Below are positions 1 to 9,214 of a stretch of 64,000 bases of DNA, piece after piece. The DNA lies in contig KE159799.1 in NCBI GenBank assembly GCA_000403495.2, positions 660,782 to 724,781 of the forward strand. The letters run 5' to 3'. This stretch comes from Lachnospiraceae bacterium 10-1 (GTDB lineage Bacteria > Bacillota > Clostridia > Lachnospirales > Lachnospiraceae). The notes under the pieces are model-generated. The model ran no database searches, was not told where the DNA came from, and worked only from the letters and a program-made list of their open reading frames with translations. Numbering within the stretch: the stretch's first letter is position 1; the number at the start of each line of letters is the position of its first letter. The position numbers and the translations under genes were made by a program.

Positions 1-22
1 ACTATATCTTAAAACAGAAGAC

Positions 23-66
23 AAAACCGCTGTAACATCCATAAATACTGGTCTACAGCGGTTTTT
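23..66. terminator. Hairpin terminator at the left edge
   Basis: A perfect 12-bp stem (AAAACCGCTGTA and its complement) encloses a 19-nt loop and is followed on the + strand by a T run and preceded by A-rich sequence, so it could stop transcription in either direction. Whatever it serves to the left lies outside the window. Confidence 0.75.
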
Positions 67-138
67 ATACTTAACAAACTGTCAAAGACGGGATTATAGC
101 ATTTTATTCCCAAAATAAAAACCTCAATCCCTACAAAA

Positions 139-164
139 AGGCGGTTTAAATTAATAAACCGCCT
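139..164 (-). terminator. Hairpin downstream of the sugar ABC operon
   Basis: A 10-bp stem (AGGCGGTTTA and complement, loop AATTAA) lies 150 nt past the last permease gene. On the minus strand it is followed by a U-rich stretch (CTTTTTGTAG), as in a rho-independent terminator. A second hairpin at 210-238 (stem GTGGCGGAA) lies between it and the gene. Confidence 0.65.
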
Positions 165-209
165 GAACAAATATCTTTTTTAATATATCCCTGCCCTTTT
201 GGTTGCCAT

Positions 210-238
210 GTGGCGGAACAAAACAAGAATTCCGCCAC
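210..238 (-). terminator. Second 3' hairpin of the sugar ABC operon
   Basis: A 9-bp stem (GTGGCGGAA/TTCCGCCAC) with an 11-nt loop in the 3' flank of the permease gene. It has no clear U tract on the minus strand, so it may protect the mRNA 3' end rather than terminate. Confidence 0.45.
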
Positions 239-313
239 TGCAACGGGAGTACAGGTATTGTCTAATTGGAATGCTCCAAATTAAACCTGAGTAAATTGGT
301 TCTGTATGCTTTC

Positions 314-1162
314 TTAACCCTTTACTGCTCCGGCCACCACACCTTCAATGATGTATTTCTGGCAGGATAAGTAGAAGATAATAATCGGTATAATGGAAAG
401 CACCAGCATTGCCATAAGTGCACCCATGTCTTTATTTCCATTAGAGCCAACCAGCATCTGCACTACCACAGGAATTGTCTTATACTTAGTGCTGATACCA
501 ATTACCAGATAAGGAAGAAGGAAGTCATTCCAAATCCACATTGCTTCCAAAATTGCTACGGTAATCGCTGTAGGCTTAAGAATGGGGAACACCACCTTAA
601 AGTAGTTCTGCAGGGGAGTACAGCCATCAATCATGGCTGCCTCTTCAATGTCGATAGGCACCGATTTGATAAACCCTGCAAACATAAATACTGCCTGACC
701 GGCACCAAATCCAAGATAAAGCACACACATACCAACCGGATTTTTCAGATGGAATGTATCAGCCAGGGAGGACATGGTAAACATTACCATCTGGAAGGGC
801 ACGATCATGGAAAAAACAAACATATAGTAAAGGCCCTGAGTAAGCCTGCCTTTTACTCTTGTAATATAGTAGGCTGTCATGGATGTAAATAATATAATCA
901 GTACTACTGATAAAATCGTAATAAAGAAAGACCAGCCAATTGCAGATAAAAGTCCTGTTTTAATCAAACCATTTACATAGTTTGTAATTCCTGAAAATGT
1001 TTCTGATGTAGGTAAGGAAAAAGGATCTTTACTGATAAAGAATTTTCCTTTAAAGGAGTTATTTAATATGAAAAATAACGGATATAATACAGCAAGTGCA
1101 ACTACAACAAGTATTAAGGCTATAATACCGTTTGTGGTTTTGGTTTGTTTATTTTGTATCAT
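314..1162 (-). CDS. Carbohydrate ABC transporter permease, MalG type
   Basis: An inner-membrane permease of the CUT1 sugar importer family (282 aa, the usual MalG length). Six hydrophobic segments are visible, and the cytoplasmic coupling loop reads EEAAMIDGCTPLQNYFKVVFP, the EAA motif that docks the ATPase. Its start codon shares one base with the stop of the MalF-type gene upstream (TAATG), so the two are translationally coupled. No ATPase gene is present here; clostridial CUT1 systems often borrow a shared MsmK-type ATPase encoded elsewhere (established knowledge). The substrate cannot be read from sequence. Confidence 0.93.
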   Translation of the reverse strand: MIQNKQTKTTNGIIALILVVVALAVLYPLFFILNNSFKGKFFISKDPFSLPTSETFSGITNYVNGLIKTGLLSAIGWSFFITILSVVLIILFTSMTAYYITRVKGRLTQGLYYMFVFSMIVPFQMVMFTMSSLADTFHLKNPVGMCVLYLGFGAGQAVFMFAGFIKSVPIDIEEAAMIDGCTPLQNYFKVVFPILKPTAITVAILEAMWIWNDFLLPYLVIGISTKYKTIPVVVQMLVGSNGNKDMGALMAMLVLSIIPIIIFYLSCQKYIIEGVVAGAVKG

Positions 1163-2007
1163 TATTGTTCCACCTCCCTACTTCTGGTTGCAGTAAGCTG
1201 AATAAGTGCAACAGCTGCAACAATGATAAAGAATACAACAGCTTTCGCCTGACCAACTCCTTCATAACCTGTCTTTCCGTAGAAAGTATCGTAAATATTC
1301 AGCGCAAGCATCTGAGTTTTATTCATAGGCGCACCATTTGTCAGGGCCTTATTCTGATCGAACAGCTTAAAGCTGTTTGACAAGGTAAGGAACATACAAA
1401 TTGTAATGGAAGACATTACCATTGGAAGCTTTACCTTAATCAGTGTCTGCCATGAAGTTGCTCCGTCAATCTTGGCTGCTTCTATCAATTCAGTGGGTAC
1501 ATTCTGAAGTCCTGCTATGTAAATAATCATCATATACCCCATCATTTGCCAATTCATTAAGATAACCAATCCCCAAAAACCATATTTGGCATTGGAAACG
1601 ATCGTTGTTTCAAATTGATATAAGATCGCATTGATCATCTGCTGCCATGTATAACCAAGAACAATACCGCCGATTAAGTTTGGCATAAAGAATACTGTTC
1701 TGAAAATGTTAGTTCCTTTGATCTTTCTGGTCAAAGCCAGGGCCAGCGTAAACGCCAGCAGATTAATGGAAATAACTGCTATAATTGTAAATCCTACTGT
1801 AAAAAGCAAGGCACTGGTAAATCCCTGATTCTCCGAAAATGCCAGCTTATAGTTTTCAAGTCCTACCCATTTTGCATTTTTTACGGTGGTAAAATTACAA
1901 AATGAGAGATACAATCCCTGTGCAAAAGGGATGATAAATGCAAATGCAAATGCAATAATAGTTGGAACTGTAAAAATAACAAAATATCTTTTTAATGTTT
2001 TCTCCAT
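1162..2007 (-). CDS. Carbohydrate ABC transporter permease, MalF type
   Basis: The partner permease of the CUT1 importer (281 aa). It has six predicted membrane segments and the EAA loop ELIEAAKIDGATSWQTLIKV in the second half. It is preceded by GAGGGAG as ribosome site and follows the binding protein gene by about 135 nt. That gap holds a strong hairpin (2068-2113), which probably lowers permease expression relative to the binding protein. At 281 residues it lacks the large extra periplasmic loop of E. coli MalF, as is normal for Firmicutes. Confidence 0.93.
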   Translation of the reverse strand: MEKTLKRYFVIFTVPTIIAFAFAFIIPFAQGLYLSFCNFTTVKNAKWVGLENYKLAFSENQGFTSALLFTVGFTIIAVISINLLAFTLALALTRKIKGTNIFRTVFFMPNLIGGIVLGYTWQQMINAILYQFETTIVSNAKYGFWGLVILMNWQMMGYMMIIYIAGLQNVPTELIEAAKIDGATSWQTLIKVKLPMVMSSITICMFLTLSNSFKLFDQNKALTNGAPMNKTQMLALNIYDTFYGKTGYEGVGQAKAVVFFIIVAAVALIQLTATRSREVEQ

Positions 2008-2067
2008 ACCTGCAACTCCCTCTTAAAACATCAAATGCCAGATTTCACCGGACATCCTTAAGTTATA

Positions 2068-2113
2068 AAGGGCGTTCCAATAAAAGCAATTATTCACTTA
2101 TTGGAACACCCTT
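2068..2113 (-). terminator. Intercistronic hairpin between binding protein and permeases
   Basis: A stem of about 14-16 bp with one mismatch (GGGCGTTCCAATAA paired with TTATTGGAACACCC) lies just downstream of the binding protein gene. Such hairpins in sugar ABC operons commonly act as partial terminators or 3'-end stabilisers, giving an excess of binding protein over permeases; that role is inferred here. Confidence 0.7.
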
Positions 2114-2142
2114 CTTTAACAATCTTAAAATTCAATTAACAA

Positions 2143-3558
2143 TTATTGTGCTGTTGCGGCCTTTTCTTCAGCCCATCTTGTAACTACAGTGTTAGCAACA
2201 TCTTCCCATGTCATATTGCCATTGCAGTACTCAAGCAATGCTGCACCAAAGTCATCCTTGAAATCCTGGCTGGGGAAGATTGTGAAGTTCCAGCTTACTG
2301 CTGTCTTTCCACCTTCCATATATGCATACATTTCCTTAACAAGAGGATCCTGAGGCTTCTCGTCATCACCAAATGTTGAGAAAGGAGCTGCGTTTCCTAA
2401 AGAATTAACCATGTAATCCTTACCTGCATCAGAGGAAATCATCCAGTTTACAAAGTCAAGAGTAGCTTTCTGGTTTGCTTCAGATGTCTGACTGTTTACA
2501 CACCAGAAATTTTCTGTACCTGTACATAATCCCTGGTTTTCTTCACCTTGGACACCAACATAGATAGGCATAAACTTAACGTTTTCTTCTGTCACAACAT
2601 TTCCTTCAACACCTGAGATCTGTCCCCATCCCCAGTTACCATTCTGAACCATTGCACACTGTCCAAGTGCAAATTCAGCCATAGAATCGGTTATAGACTT
2701 GCTTCCTAATAAAGTAGGAGCACATGTGGAATTGTTAATATACAGATCAAAAATGTTCTTGAAGTTTTCACCATATGTGAATTCAAGCTCAGCAACATCA
2801 CTTGCACCCTTGTCCTTAAGTTCATAGTATACAGGGATGTTTGCAAGATGTGTCTGCCATCTCCAGTCTTCACCGGGAAGTAAAGAAGTGGAAGCAAATA
2901 CACCGTCAATACCAAGGTCATCTTTCTTAGCCTGCATATCTTCAACAACTGCCTTTAATGTATCAAAGCTGTTAATTTCATCTACGCTCTTTGCTACTGC
3001 ACCATCCATTGCAAAATATGCCTGCATGATTGCATCATTGTAAATAATACCATAAGCTTCAACTGTGTAAGGAACACCATAAACACCGCCATCTGCTGCA
3101 ATAGCAAGGCTCTTGTCTGATAAATTGTTGTAAAGATCTGTGTTTGACAAATCCATGCAGTAATCTTTCCATGCATTAAATCCAATAGGTCCGTTAATCT
3201 GGAATAATGTAGGTGCATCAGAACCTGCAATTTCAGATTTTAATACTTCTTCATAAGTTCCGCTTGCTGCTGTAACAACTTTTACAGGTACTCCTGTCTC
3301 TGCTGTATAAGCTGCTGCGATCTCCTGCCACTGTGCATCAACTTCAGGCTTGAAGTTAAGATAGTATACAGAACCGCCTTCTGCGCTTGCTTCTGTGGTA
3401 TCAGCTGTTTCTTCTGTAGCTGTCTCTGTCTCAGTTTCAGTTTCTGTCTGTGTTTCAGCTTCTGCAGCAGGTGCTTCAGCTTCTTTGCTTCCGCAGCCGA
3501 ACAACATGCTGGAAACCATTGTTGCACAAAGTAATGCACTAATTACTTTCTTTTTCAT
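2143..3558 (-). CDS. Sugar-binding lipoprotein of the ABC importer
   Basis: An extracellular solute-binding protein (family 1, 471 aa) that captures the sugar for the two permeases. It carries a type II signal peptide: MKKK, a hydrophobic core and the lipobox LFGC with the lipidated Cys at residue 22. This is followed by an acidic Ala/Thr/Glu-rich linker (about residues 28-62) in which Thr-Glu is repeated, then the bilobal binding fold with the conserved region SITDSMAEFALGQCAMVQNG. The ribosome site is AGAGGAAAGG 4 nt before ATG. It is the first gene of the operon; the operator-like repeats at 3628-3675 sit in its promoter region. The substrate is unknown. Confidence 0.93.
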   Translation of the reverse strand: MKKKVISALLCATMVSSMLFGCGSKEAEAPAAEAETQTETETETETATEETADTTEASAEGGSVYYLNFKPEVDAQWQEIAAAYTAETGVPVKVVTAASGTYEEVLKSEIAGSDAPTLFQINGPIGFNAWKDYCMDLSNTDLYNNLSDKSLAIAADGGVYGVPYTVEAYGIIYNDAIMQAYFAMDGAVAKSVDEINSFDTLKAVVEDMQAKKDDLGIDGVFASTSLLPGEDWRWQTHLANIPVYYELKDKGASDVAELEFTYGENFKNIFDLYINNSTCAPTLLGSKSITDSMAEFALGQCAMVQNGNWGWGQISGVEGNVVTEENVKFMPIYVGVQGEENQGLCTGTENFWCVNSQTSEANQKATLDFVNWMISSDAGKDYMVNSLGNAAPFSTFGDDEKPQDPLVKEMYAYMEGGKTAVSWNFTIFPSQDFKDDFGAALLEYCNGNMTWEDVANTVVTRWAEEKAATAQ

Positions 3559-3627
3559 AATACCTTTCCTCTCCTTTTTTTGGTTAATATGATTGTTTGA
3601 AAACTTCCAACATTAATATCAATTCCA

Positions 3628-3675
3628 GTAACGTTTCCGTTACCGTTATCGGTATCGTTGTCGGTAACGTTTCCG
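3628..3675 (-). promoter_or_regulatory. Operator-like repeat array upstream of the sugar ABC operon
   Basis: Two direct copies of GTAACGTTTCCG (3628-3639 and 3664-3675), 36 bp apart, enclose further half-sites: CCGTTACCG (3637-3645) and CGGTAACG (3662-3669) are inverted, and ATCGGTATCG lies between. AACG/CGTT-centred half-sites are typical of LacI-family regulators. No lacI gene is in the window, so the regulator is inferred to be encoded elsewhere. Confidence 0.55.
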
Positions 3676-3691
3676 ATTACATTAATAATGT

Positions 3692-3723
3692 AACACCTAC
3701 TGCAAAATAATGCAATAGGTGTT
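3692..3723 (-). terminator. Hairpin between DegV gene and sugar operon
   Basis: A 13-bp stem with one mismatch (AACACCTACTGCA with TGCAATAGGTGTT, loop AAATAA) lies 3' of the DegV gene. No clear U tract follows on the minus strand, so termination is likely but not certain. Confidence 0.45.
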
Positions 3724-3789
3724 GACAACTTTCAGCACTTTCGCAAATTTTTGCTACTTTCTTTTGTACATTTTGTATATTAAATCCGC

Positions 3790-4677
3790 TTATTCTGTTC
3801 TCTCATTCCCCCAAAAGAACAATGCTACCGTTCCCGGACCGGTATGGCTTCCAATCGTAGTGCCCACATAGTAAATTTCCACTTTACCATTTAACCTGGG
3901 AAAACGTGCTTCAATTAAATCTGCCACTGCTCTCGCGTCCTCATAACAGTGGGAATGACTAATATAGCATTTTCCTGAATAATCCAGGCCATCCTGCGCA
4001 TATTCTTCCATTTTATTTGCAATTGCCTGAATCACTTTTTTCTTTGTCCTGATCTTAAATCTTGGTATCAGTCTTCCTAAATTATCTATATTAAGAAGCG
4101 GGCACAGTTCCAGAACTGATCCAACAAATCCGGCAGTTTTTGAAATACGCCCGCCTTTCACGTAAAAGCTTAAGTCAGTGGAAAAAAACCAATGATGGAG
4201 TTTTAATTTATTTTCCTGCACCCATTCGTATACTTCCTCTATGCCCATTCCCTGATCTCTTAAATCCGCCAGCTTATCCATAAGAAGGCCATAGCCTGAT
4301 GAAGCGCCAAGTGAATCTACAATATAAATCTTTCTGTCAGGAAACTTATCCTCTAATTCCGTTTTTGCAATATTAGCTGAATTCAGTACCCCGGATATCC
4401 CTGAAGATAAAGTCAGATGAAGAATATCCTTCCCTTCTTTCAAAAAGGGAGTAAAATACTCTACGAATTCTTCCGCATTAATCTGTGAAGTCCTTGTTTC
4501 AGCCCCATTTGCCATAGCATCATAAAAATCGGGAAAGGCAATAGATCTTCCAAGATTATCCTCATATTCCTTTCCATCCAGCTCAAAGTGAAAACAGATA
4601 TAATGAATATCCCTTTTATCAAAATGCTCCTGTGTCAGATCCGCTGTGGAACAGCAGCTTAAAATATAATTACTCAT
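3790..4677 (-). CDS. DegV family fatty-acid-binding protein
   Basis: A cytoplasmic DegV-family protein (295 aa from this start). Members bind a fatty acid and some (FakB) present it to the kinase FakA for phosphorylation. Recognisable regions are CCSTADLT at the N-terminus (the family usually has D-S/T-x-x-L), the TSQIN motif near residue 77, LTLSSGISG near 103, and VDSLGASSGYG near 135. I chose ATG at 4677 because AAGGATGGAG sits 4 nt upstream; the longer frame would need a TTG at 4716 with no clear ribosome site. It lies 49 nt after carB and could be part of that transcript. The ligand is inferred only from the family. Confidence 0.88.
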   Translation of the reverse strand: MSNYILSCCSTADLTQEHFDKRDIHYICFHFELDGKEYEDNLGRSIAFPDFYDAMANGAETRTSQINAEEFVEYFTPFLKEGKDILHLTLSSGISGVLNSANIAKTELEDKFPDRKIYIVDSLGASSGYGLLMDKLADLRDQGMGIEEVYEWVQENKLKLHHWFFSTDLSFYVKGGRISKTAGFVGSVLELCPLLNIDNLGRLIPRFKIRTKKKVIQAIANKMEEYAQDGLDYSGKCYISHSHCYEDARAVADLIEARFPRLNGKVEIYYVGTTIGSHTGPGTVALFFWGNERTE

Positions 4678-4726
4678 TTCTCCATCCTTTCTTATATTGA
4701 ATCTTTCTTTTACCAATTCTTTATGT

Positions 4727-7700
4727 TTATCCTTTATTTGTCACAGGATTATTGACCTGTGCCACATCAATTAATGTAAATTGGTCATTTGCATTTTCCA
4801 GGCTGGTTACCAGTGCTTTTGCAGTGTCCATTGCGGTAATGCAGTTTACACCAGTTTCAATAGCAGTCCTTCTGATCAGGAATCCGTCCCTTGATTTGTC
4901 TCTTCCCTGGGTAGGGGTATCAATGACCAGATCAATCCTGTGCCCTAAAATCAAATCCATAACTGTAGGTGACTCCTGGGAAATCTTATTTACTTTACGT
5001 GCTTTGACTCCTGCTTCATTTAACACCGCTGCTGTACTTCTGGTAGCATAAATTGTATAACCCAGCTTTTCAAATCTGCGTCCAATCTCAACAGCTTCCC
5101 CTTTATCCGCATCTTTCACCGTAATAATCACCTGCTTATGCCTGGGCAGATCAATACCTGCCCCTAAAAATGCCTTGTATAGCGCCTCATTAAAGGTCTT
5201 TGCAATCCCCAGACATTCTCCGGTGGATTTCATTTCAGGCCCAAGGCTGATTTCAGCTCCTCTGATCTTTTCAAATGAAAATACCGGCATTTTAATGGCA
5301 AAATAGTCAGCTTCAGGTTGAAGCCCAGGCTTATAGCCAAGCTCTTTGATACTCTTTCCAATAATTACCTCAGCAGCCAAATCCACAATAGGAATTCCTG
5401 TTACCTTGCTGATATAAGGTACTGTACGGGAAGAACGAGGATTCACTTCAATCACATATACCTCTTCGTCGATGGCAATAAACTGAATGTTAATCAATCC
5501 CTTTACATGCAAAGCTTTGGCAAGCCTTCCTGTATAATCCGTAATTTTTTCCTTTACCGCATCTGAAATGGTAGGCGCCGGATAAACGGAAATACTGTCT
5601 CCGGAATGAACGCCGGTTCTCTCAATATGCTCCATGATGCCCGGTATTAAAATATCCGTCCCGTCACAAACTGCATCCACTTCAATTTCTTTTCCCTGCA
5701 GATATTTATCTACAAGAATAGGATGGTCCTGTGCAATCCGATTGATAATATCCATAAATTCTTCTATTTCTTCATCAGAAATAGCTATCTGCATTCCCTG
5801 ACCGCCAAGCACATAAGAAGGCCTCACCAAAACCGGATAACCTAAACGGTTTGCCACCTCCTTAGCCTGTTCTGCGGTATAAACAGTGCCTCCTGCTGCT
5901 CTTGGAATCTGGGTTTCTTCCAGAATTTTATCAAACAACTCCCTATCTTCTGCCGCATCCACGTCCTCAGCCTTTGTACCAAGAATAGGCACACCCATCT
6001 TCATCAGGCTTTCTGTCAGCTTAATAGCAGTCTGCCCTCCGAACTGTACCACCGCTCCGTCCGGTTTTTCCAAATCAACAATGCTTTCCACATCTTCCGG
6101 AGTCAAAGGCTCAAAATACAATTTATCCGCAATATCAAAGTCCGTACTTACTGTTTCCGGATTGTTATTAATAATAATGGTTTCATAACCTGCTTTTGAA
6201 AAAGCCCATGTAGCATGAACGGAACAGTAATCAAATTCGATTCCCTGACCGATTCGGATAGGGCCGGAGCCAAGCACCAGCACCTTTTTGGGAGGATTGG
6301 TTTCCACCGCTTCATTTTCGCAGCCATACACAGAATAGTAATAAGGAGTGCTGGCTTCAAATTCTGCAGCACATGTATCCACCATTTTGTAGGCTGCCAC
6401 TATTCCATTCTCATAGCGCAGTTTCTTAATCTCTTCTTCTGCCATATCTGTTAGTCTGGCAATCACATTATCAGGAAATTCAATCCTCTTTGCTTCTTTT
6501 AATAATGGAATGGTAAGCGGTCCTTTCCTAAGCGCCTGCTCCATCTCCACCAAAATGGCGATTTTATCGATAAACCAATGATCAATCATAGTGATTTCAT
6601 GAATGGTTCCATAGTCAATTCCCTTACGTATCGCTTCCGCAATCACATAAATCCGCTGATCATCCACCACCTTTAGTCTTTCCATTAAATCCTCTGCTGA
6701 AAGATCTGAAAAGTCACAACTGAGTAAACAGTCCACATGCTGCTCTAAAGAACGAATCGCCTTCATAAGGGCGCCTTCAAAATTGCCGCAGATGCTCATT
6801 ACCTCTCCAGTCGCCTTCATCTGGGTGGTAAGGGTTCTTTTGGCAGTGATAAACTTATCGAAAGGAAGCCTTGGAAGCTTTACCACACAGTAATCCAATG
6901 TGGGTTCAAAGCTGGCATATGTCTTGCCTGTAATGGCGTTTTTGATTTCATCTAAGGTATAGCCCAGCGCAATCTTAGCCGCCACCTTTGCAATTGGATA
7001 GCCGGTAGCCTTACTTGCCAGCGCAGAAGACCGGCTCACCCTGGGATTTACCTCAATCACACAGTACTCAAAGCTGGTGGGGTGAAGGGCAAACTGCACA
7101 TTACACCCGCCGGTGATCTGAAGCTCATTGATAATATTAAGGGCTGCCGATCTCAGCATCTGATACTCTTTATCCCCCAAAGTCTGGGAAGGGGCAACCA
7201 CAATACTGTCACCGGTATGCACGCCTACCGGATCAATATTTTCCATATTACAAACAGTAATGCAGTTGCCTGCACTATCCCGCATTACTTCATACTCAAT
7301 TTCCTTCCAGCCTGCAATACAGCGTTCCACCAAAACCTGCCCCACTCTGGAAAGCCGGAGGCCATTTTCCAAAATACTTTCAAGCTCCTCCTGATTGTGG
7401 GCAATTCCACCACCGGAGCCTCCTAATGTATAAGCCGGGCGAAGCACCACCGGATAGCCGATGGTATTCGTAAATGCAACACCATTCTCCACAGTTTCTA
7501 CCACTGTAGACGCTGCGCAGGGCTCCCCTATCTTTTCCATAGTATCCTTAAATTCCTGCCTGTCCTCCGCCTTTTTAATAGTTGCAGCAGTGGTTCCCAA
7601 AAGCTTTACATGATGAGAAGCTAAGAAACCGGATTCCTCAAGCTCCATGCCAAGATTTAAGCCTGCCTGTCCGCCCAGCGTAGGCAGAATGCTGTCAGGC

Positions 7701-7945
7701 TTTTCTTTCTCAATAATCTGTTCTAAAACCTTTGCTGTTAAAGGCTCAATATACACTTTATCCGCAATGTTTTTATCTGTCATAATGGTGGCAGGATTTG
7801 AATTTACCAAAATCACCTCCACGCCCTCTTCCTTCAAAGAGCGGCATGCCTGTGTCCCTGCGTAGTCAAATTCCGCAGCCTGTCCGATTACGATAGGGCC
7901 GGAGCCAATCACCATGACTCTCTTTACATTTGGATTCTTAGGCAT
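4727..7945 (-). CDS. carB: Carbamoyl phosphate synthase large subunit
   Basis: Makes carbamoyl phosphate from bicarbonate, ammonia and two ATP, feeding pyrimidine and arginine synthesis. The 1072-aa length matches the family. It has the duplicated architecture: two halves each beginning with a glycine-rich motif (VMVIGSGPIVIGQAAEFDYAG and VLVLGSGPIRIGQGIEFDYC), each with an ATP-grasp core ending in EVNPR (VIEVNPRVSRSSA, VIEVNPRSSRT). A C-terminal MGS-like allosteric domain spans about residues 935-1072. Its start overlaps the carA stop by 8 nt, the usual carAB coupling. Confidence 0.97.
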   Translation of the reverse strand: MPKNPNVKRVMVIGSGPIVIGQAAEFDYAGTQACRSLKEEGVEVILVNSNPATIMTDKNIADKVYIEPLTAKVLEQIIEKEKPDSILPTLGGQAGLNLGMELEESGFLASHHVKLLGTTAATIKKAEDRQEFKDTMEKIGEPCAASTVVETVENGVAFTNTIGYPVVLRPAYTLGGSGGGIAHNQEELESILENGLRLSRVGQVLVERCIAGWKEIEYEVMRDSAGNCITVCNMENIDPVGVHTGDSIVVAPSQTLGDKEYQMLRSAALNIINELQITGGCNVQFALHPTSFEYCVIEVNPRVSRSSALASKATGYPIAKVAAKIALGYTLDEIKNAITGKTYASFEPTLDYCVVKLPRLPFDKFITAKRTLTTQMKATGEVMSICGNFEGALMKAIRSLEQHVDCLLSCDFSDLSAEDLMERLKVVDDQRIYVIAEAIRKGIDYGTIHEITMIDHWFIDKIAILVEMEQALRKGPLTIPLLKEAKRIEFPDNVIARLTDMAEEEIKKLRYENGIVAAYKMVDTCAAEFEASTPYYYSVYGCENEAVETNPPKKVLVLGSGPIRIGQGIEFDYCSVHATWAFSKAGYETIIINNNPETVSTDFDIADKLYFEPLTPEDVESIVDLEKPDGAVVQFGGQTAIKLTESLMKMGVPILGTKAEDVDAAEDRELFDKILEETQIPRAAGGTVYTAEQAKEVANRLGYPVLVRPSYVLGGQGMQIAISDEEIEEFMDIINRIAQDHPILVDKYLQGKEIEVDAVCDGTDILIPGIMEHIERTGVHSGDSISVYPAPTISDAVKEKITDYTGRLAKALHVKGLINIQFIAIDEEVYVIEVNPRSSRTVPYISKVTGIPIVDLAAEVIIGKSIKELGYKPGLQPEADYFAIKMPVFSFEKIRGAEISLGPEMKSTGECLGIAKTFNEALYKAFLGAGIDLPRHKQVIITVKDADKGEAVEIGRRFEKLGYTIYATRSTAAVLNEAGVKARKVNKISQESPTVMDLILGHRIDLVIDTPTQGRDKSRDGFLIRRTAIETGVNCITAMDTAKALVTSLENANDQFTLIDVAQVNNPVTNKG

Positions 7946-9020
7946 TTTTTCCCACCTCCATCATCTTGATAAATCTGTCAAACAAATAACCGGAGTCCTG
8001 GGGGCCGGGACATGCCTCCGGATGATACTGTACCGTAAATATATTTTTTCCGGTGTAGGAAAGTCCCTCGTTGGTACCATCATTTACATTAATAAATGCC
8101 GGAACTGCAATCTTCGGGTCCAGCTTGTCCATATCTACCACATAACCATGATTCTGGGAGGAAATATAAACCCTTCCGGTTTCAAGATCCTTCACCGGAT
8201 GGTTGCCTCCCCGGTGTCCGTACTTCATTTTGTAAGTATCCGCACCAGTTGCCAGCGCCATAAGCTGGTGCCCTAAGCAGATGGCAAAAATGGGAATATC
8301 CGTATTGTACAGCTTCTTAATTTCTGCAATAATGCCGACACATTCTTTGGGATCGCCGGGGCCATTGCTTAACATAATCCCATCAGGCCCATCAGCAATC
8401 ATCTCCTCTGCTTTGGTGAACGCCGGATATACCGTTATGTCACATCCCCGCCGCGCCAAAGATAACGCAATGTTATTTTTAGCTCCCAGGTCAAGCAGCG
8501 CAACCTTTTTTCCAGACCCGCCCTTTATTTCATATTTGGAAGGACAGGTTACTTTTTCCACCACATTTCCAGTGGTATATTTTTTTAATTCAGGAAGGAT
8601 TTCATCAAGATCAAATTTTTCATTTGTAGTGATCATACCATTCATGGTACCTTTTTCACGAAGAATTTTCGTAAGTGCGCGGGTGTCAATTCCTGCAATG
8701 CCCGGAATCCCCTGCTCTTCAAGAAATGTCTGAATTGTGATATCTTTTCGGAAATTGCTGGCTATGCGGGAAAGCTCTCTTACGATAAATCCATCCGGCC
8801 ATGCCTGCCTCGATTCCGCATCTAACCTGCACACGCCATAGTTTCCAATAAGCGGATACGTCATACATACTGCCTGTCCTGCATAGGACGGATCCGTAAG
8901 TACCTCCAGGTAACCGCTCATGGAAGTGTTAAATACAATTTCACTGATAATTTCTTTATTGGCCCCGATATGCGCCCCGGTAAATATGGTGCCGTCTTCC
9001 AGAATTAAAAATGCTTTCAT
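7938..9020 (-). CDS. carA: Carbamoyl phosphate synthase small subunit
   Basis: The glutamine amidotransferase subunit that hydrolyses glutamine and passes ammonia to CarB. It is 360 aa from the start MKAFLILEDG. The N-terminal domain carries NTSMSGYLEVLTDPSYAGQ; the class I amidotransferase domain has the catalytic Cys in FAICLGHQLMALATG and the His/Glu pair in VQYHPEACPG. A longer frame begins at 9095, but the promoter -10 box at 9064-9069 lies inside that extension, so the ATG at 9020 is right. The leader is only about 37 nt, too short for a PyrR-type attenuator. Confidence 0.96.
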   Translation of the reverse strand: MKAFLILEDGTIFTGAHIGANKEIISEIVFNTSMSGYLEVLTDPSYAGQAVCMTYPLIGNYGVCRLDAESRQAWPDGFIVRELSRIASNFRKDITIQTFLEEQGIPGIAGIDTRALTKILREKGTMNGMITTNEKFDLDEILPELKKYTTGNVVEKVTCPSKYEIKGGSGKKVALLDLGAKNNIALSLARRGCDITVYPAFTKAEEMIADGPDGIMLSNGPGDPKECVGIIAEIKKLYNTDIPIFAICLGHQLMALATGADTYKMKYGHRGGNHPVKDLETGRVYISSQNHGYVVDMDKLDPKIAVPAFINVNDGTNEGLSYTGKNIFTVQYHPEACPGPQDSGYLFDRFIKMMEVGKNA

Positions 9021-9063
9021 GTAGTCCCTGCTCCCTTTCTTATGTATTTTTCCAAATCGTTTC

Positions 9064-9092
9064 ATTATAGCACAAGAAAGTTCTCTCTTCAA
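9064..9092 (-). promoter_or_regulatory. Promoter of carAB
   Basis: On the minus strand, TTGAAG (9087-9092) is separated by exactly 17 bp from a perfect TATAAT (9064-9069), about 44 nt upstream of the chosen carA start. This is a good housekeeping sigma promoter and fixes the carA start. Confidence 0.8.
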
Positions 9093-9214
9093 CAAAAAAC
9101 TCTTATCACACTTTTACTCAAAAATTTTTTATCTAAAATGCACAACATCTTTCCTCTTTATAAATCCCTTCTTTCCTGCTAAGATGTATTATGAAAATTT
9201 TGAAAGGAGTTGCC

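Noticed and set aside
3628-3675. Repeats as iterons of a replication origin
   Set aside because: No rep gene nearby; half-site structure and position upstream of a sugar operon fit a LacI-type operator better.
8994-9060. PyrR-type attenuator or riboswitch before carA
   Set aside because: The promoter leaves a leader of only about 37 nt with no stem-loop of the needed size.
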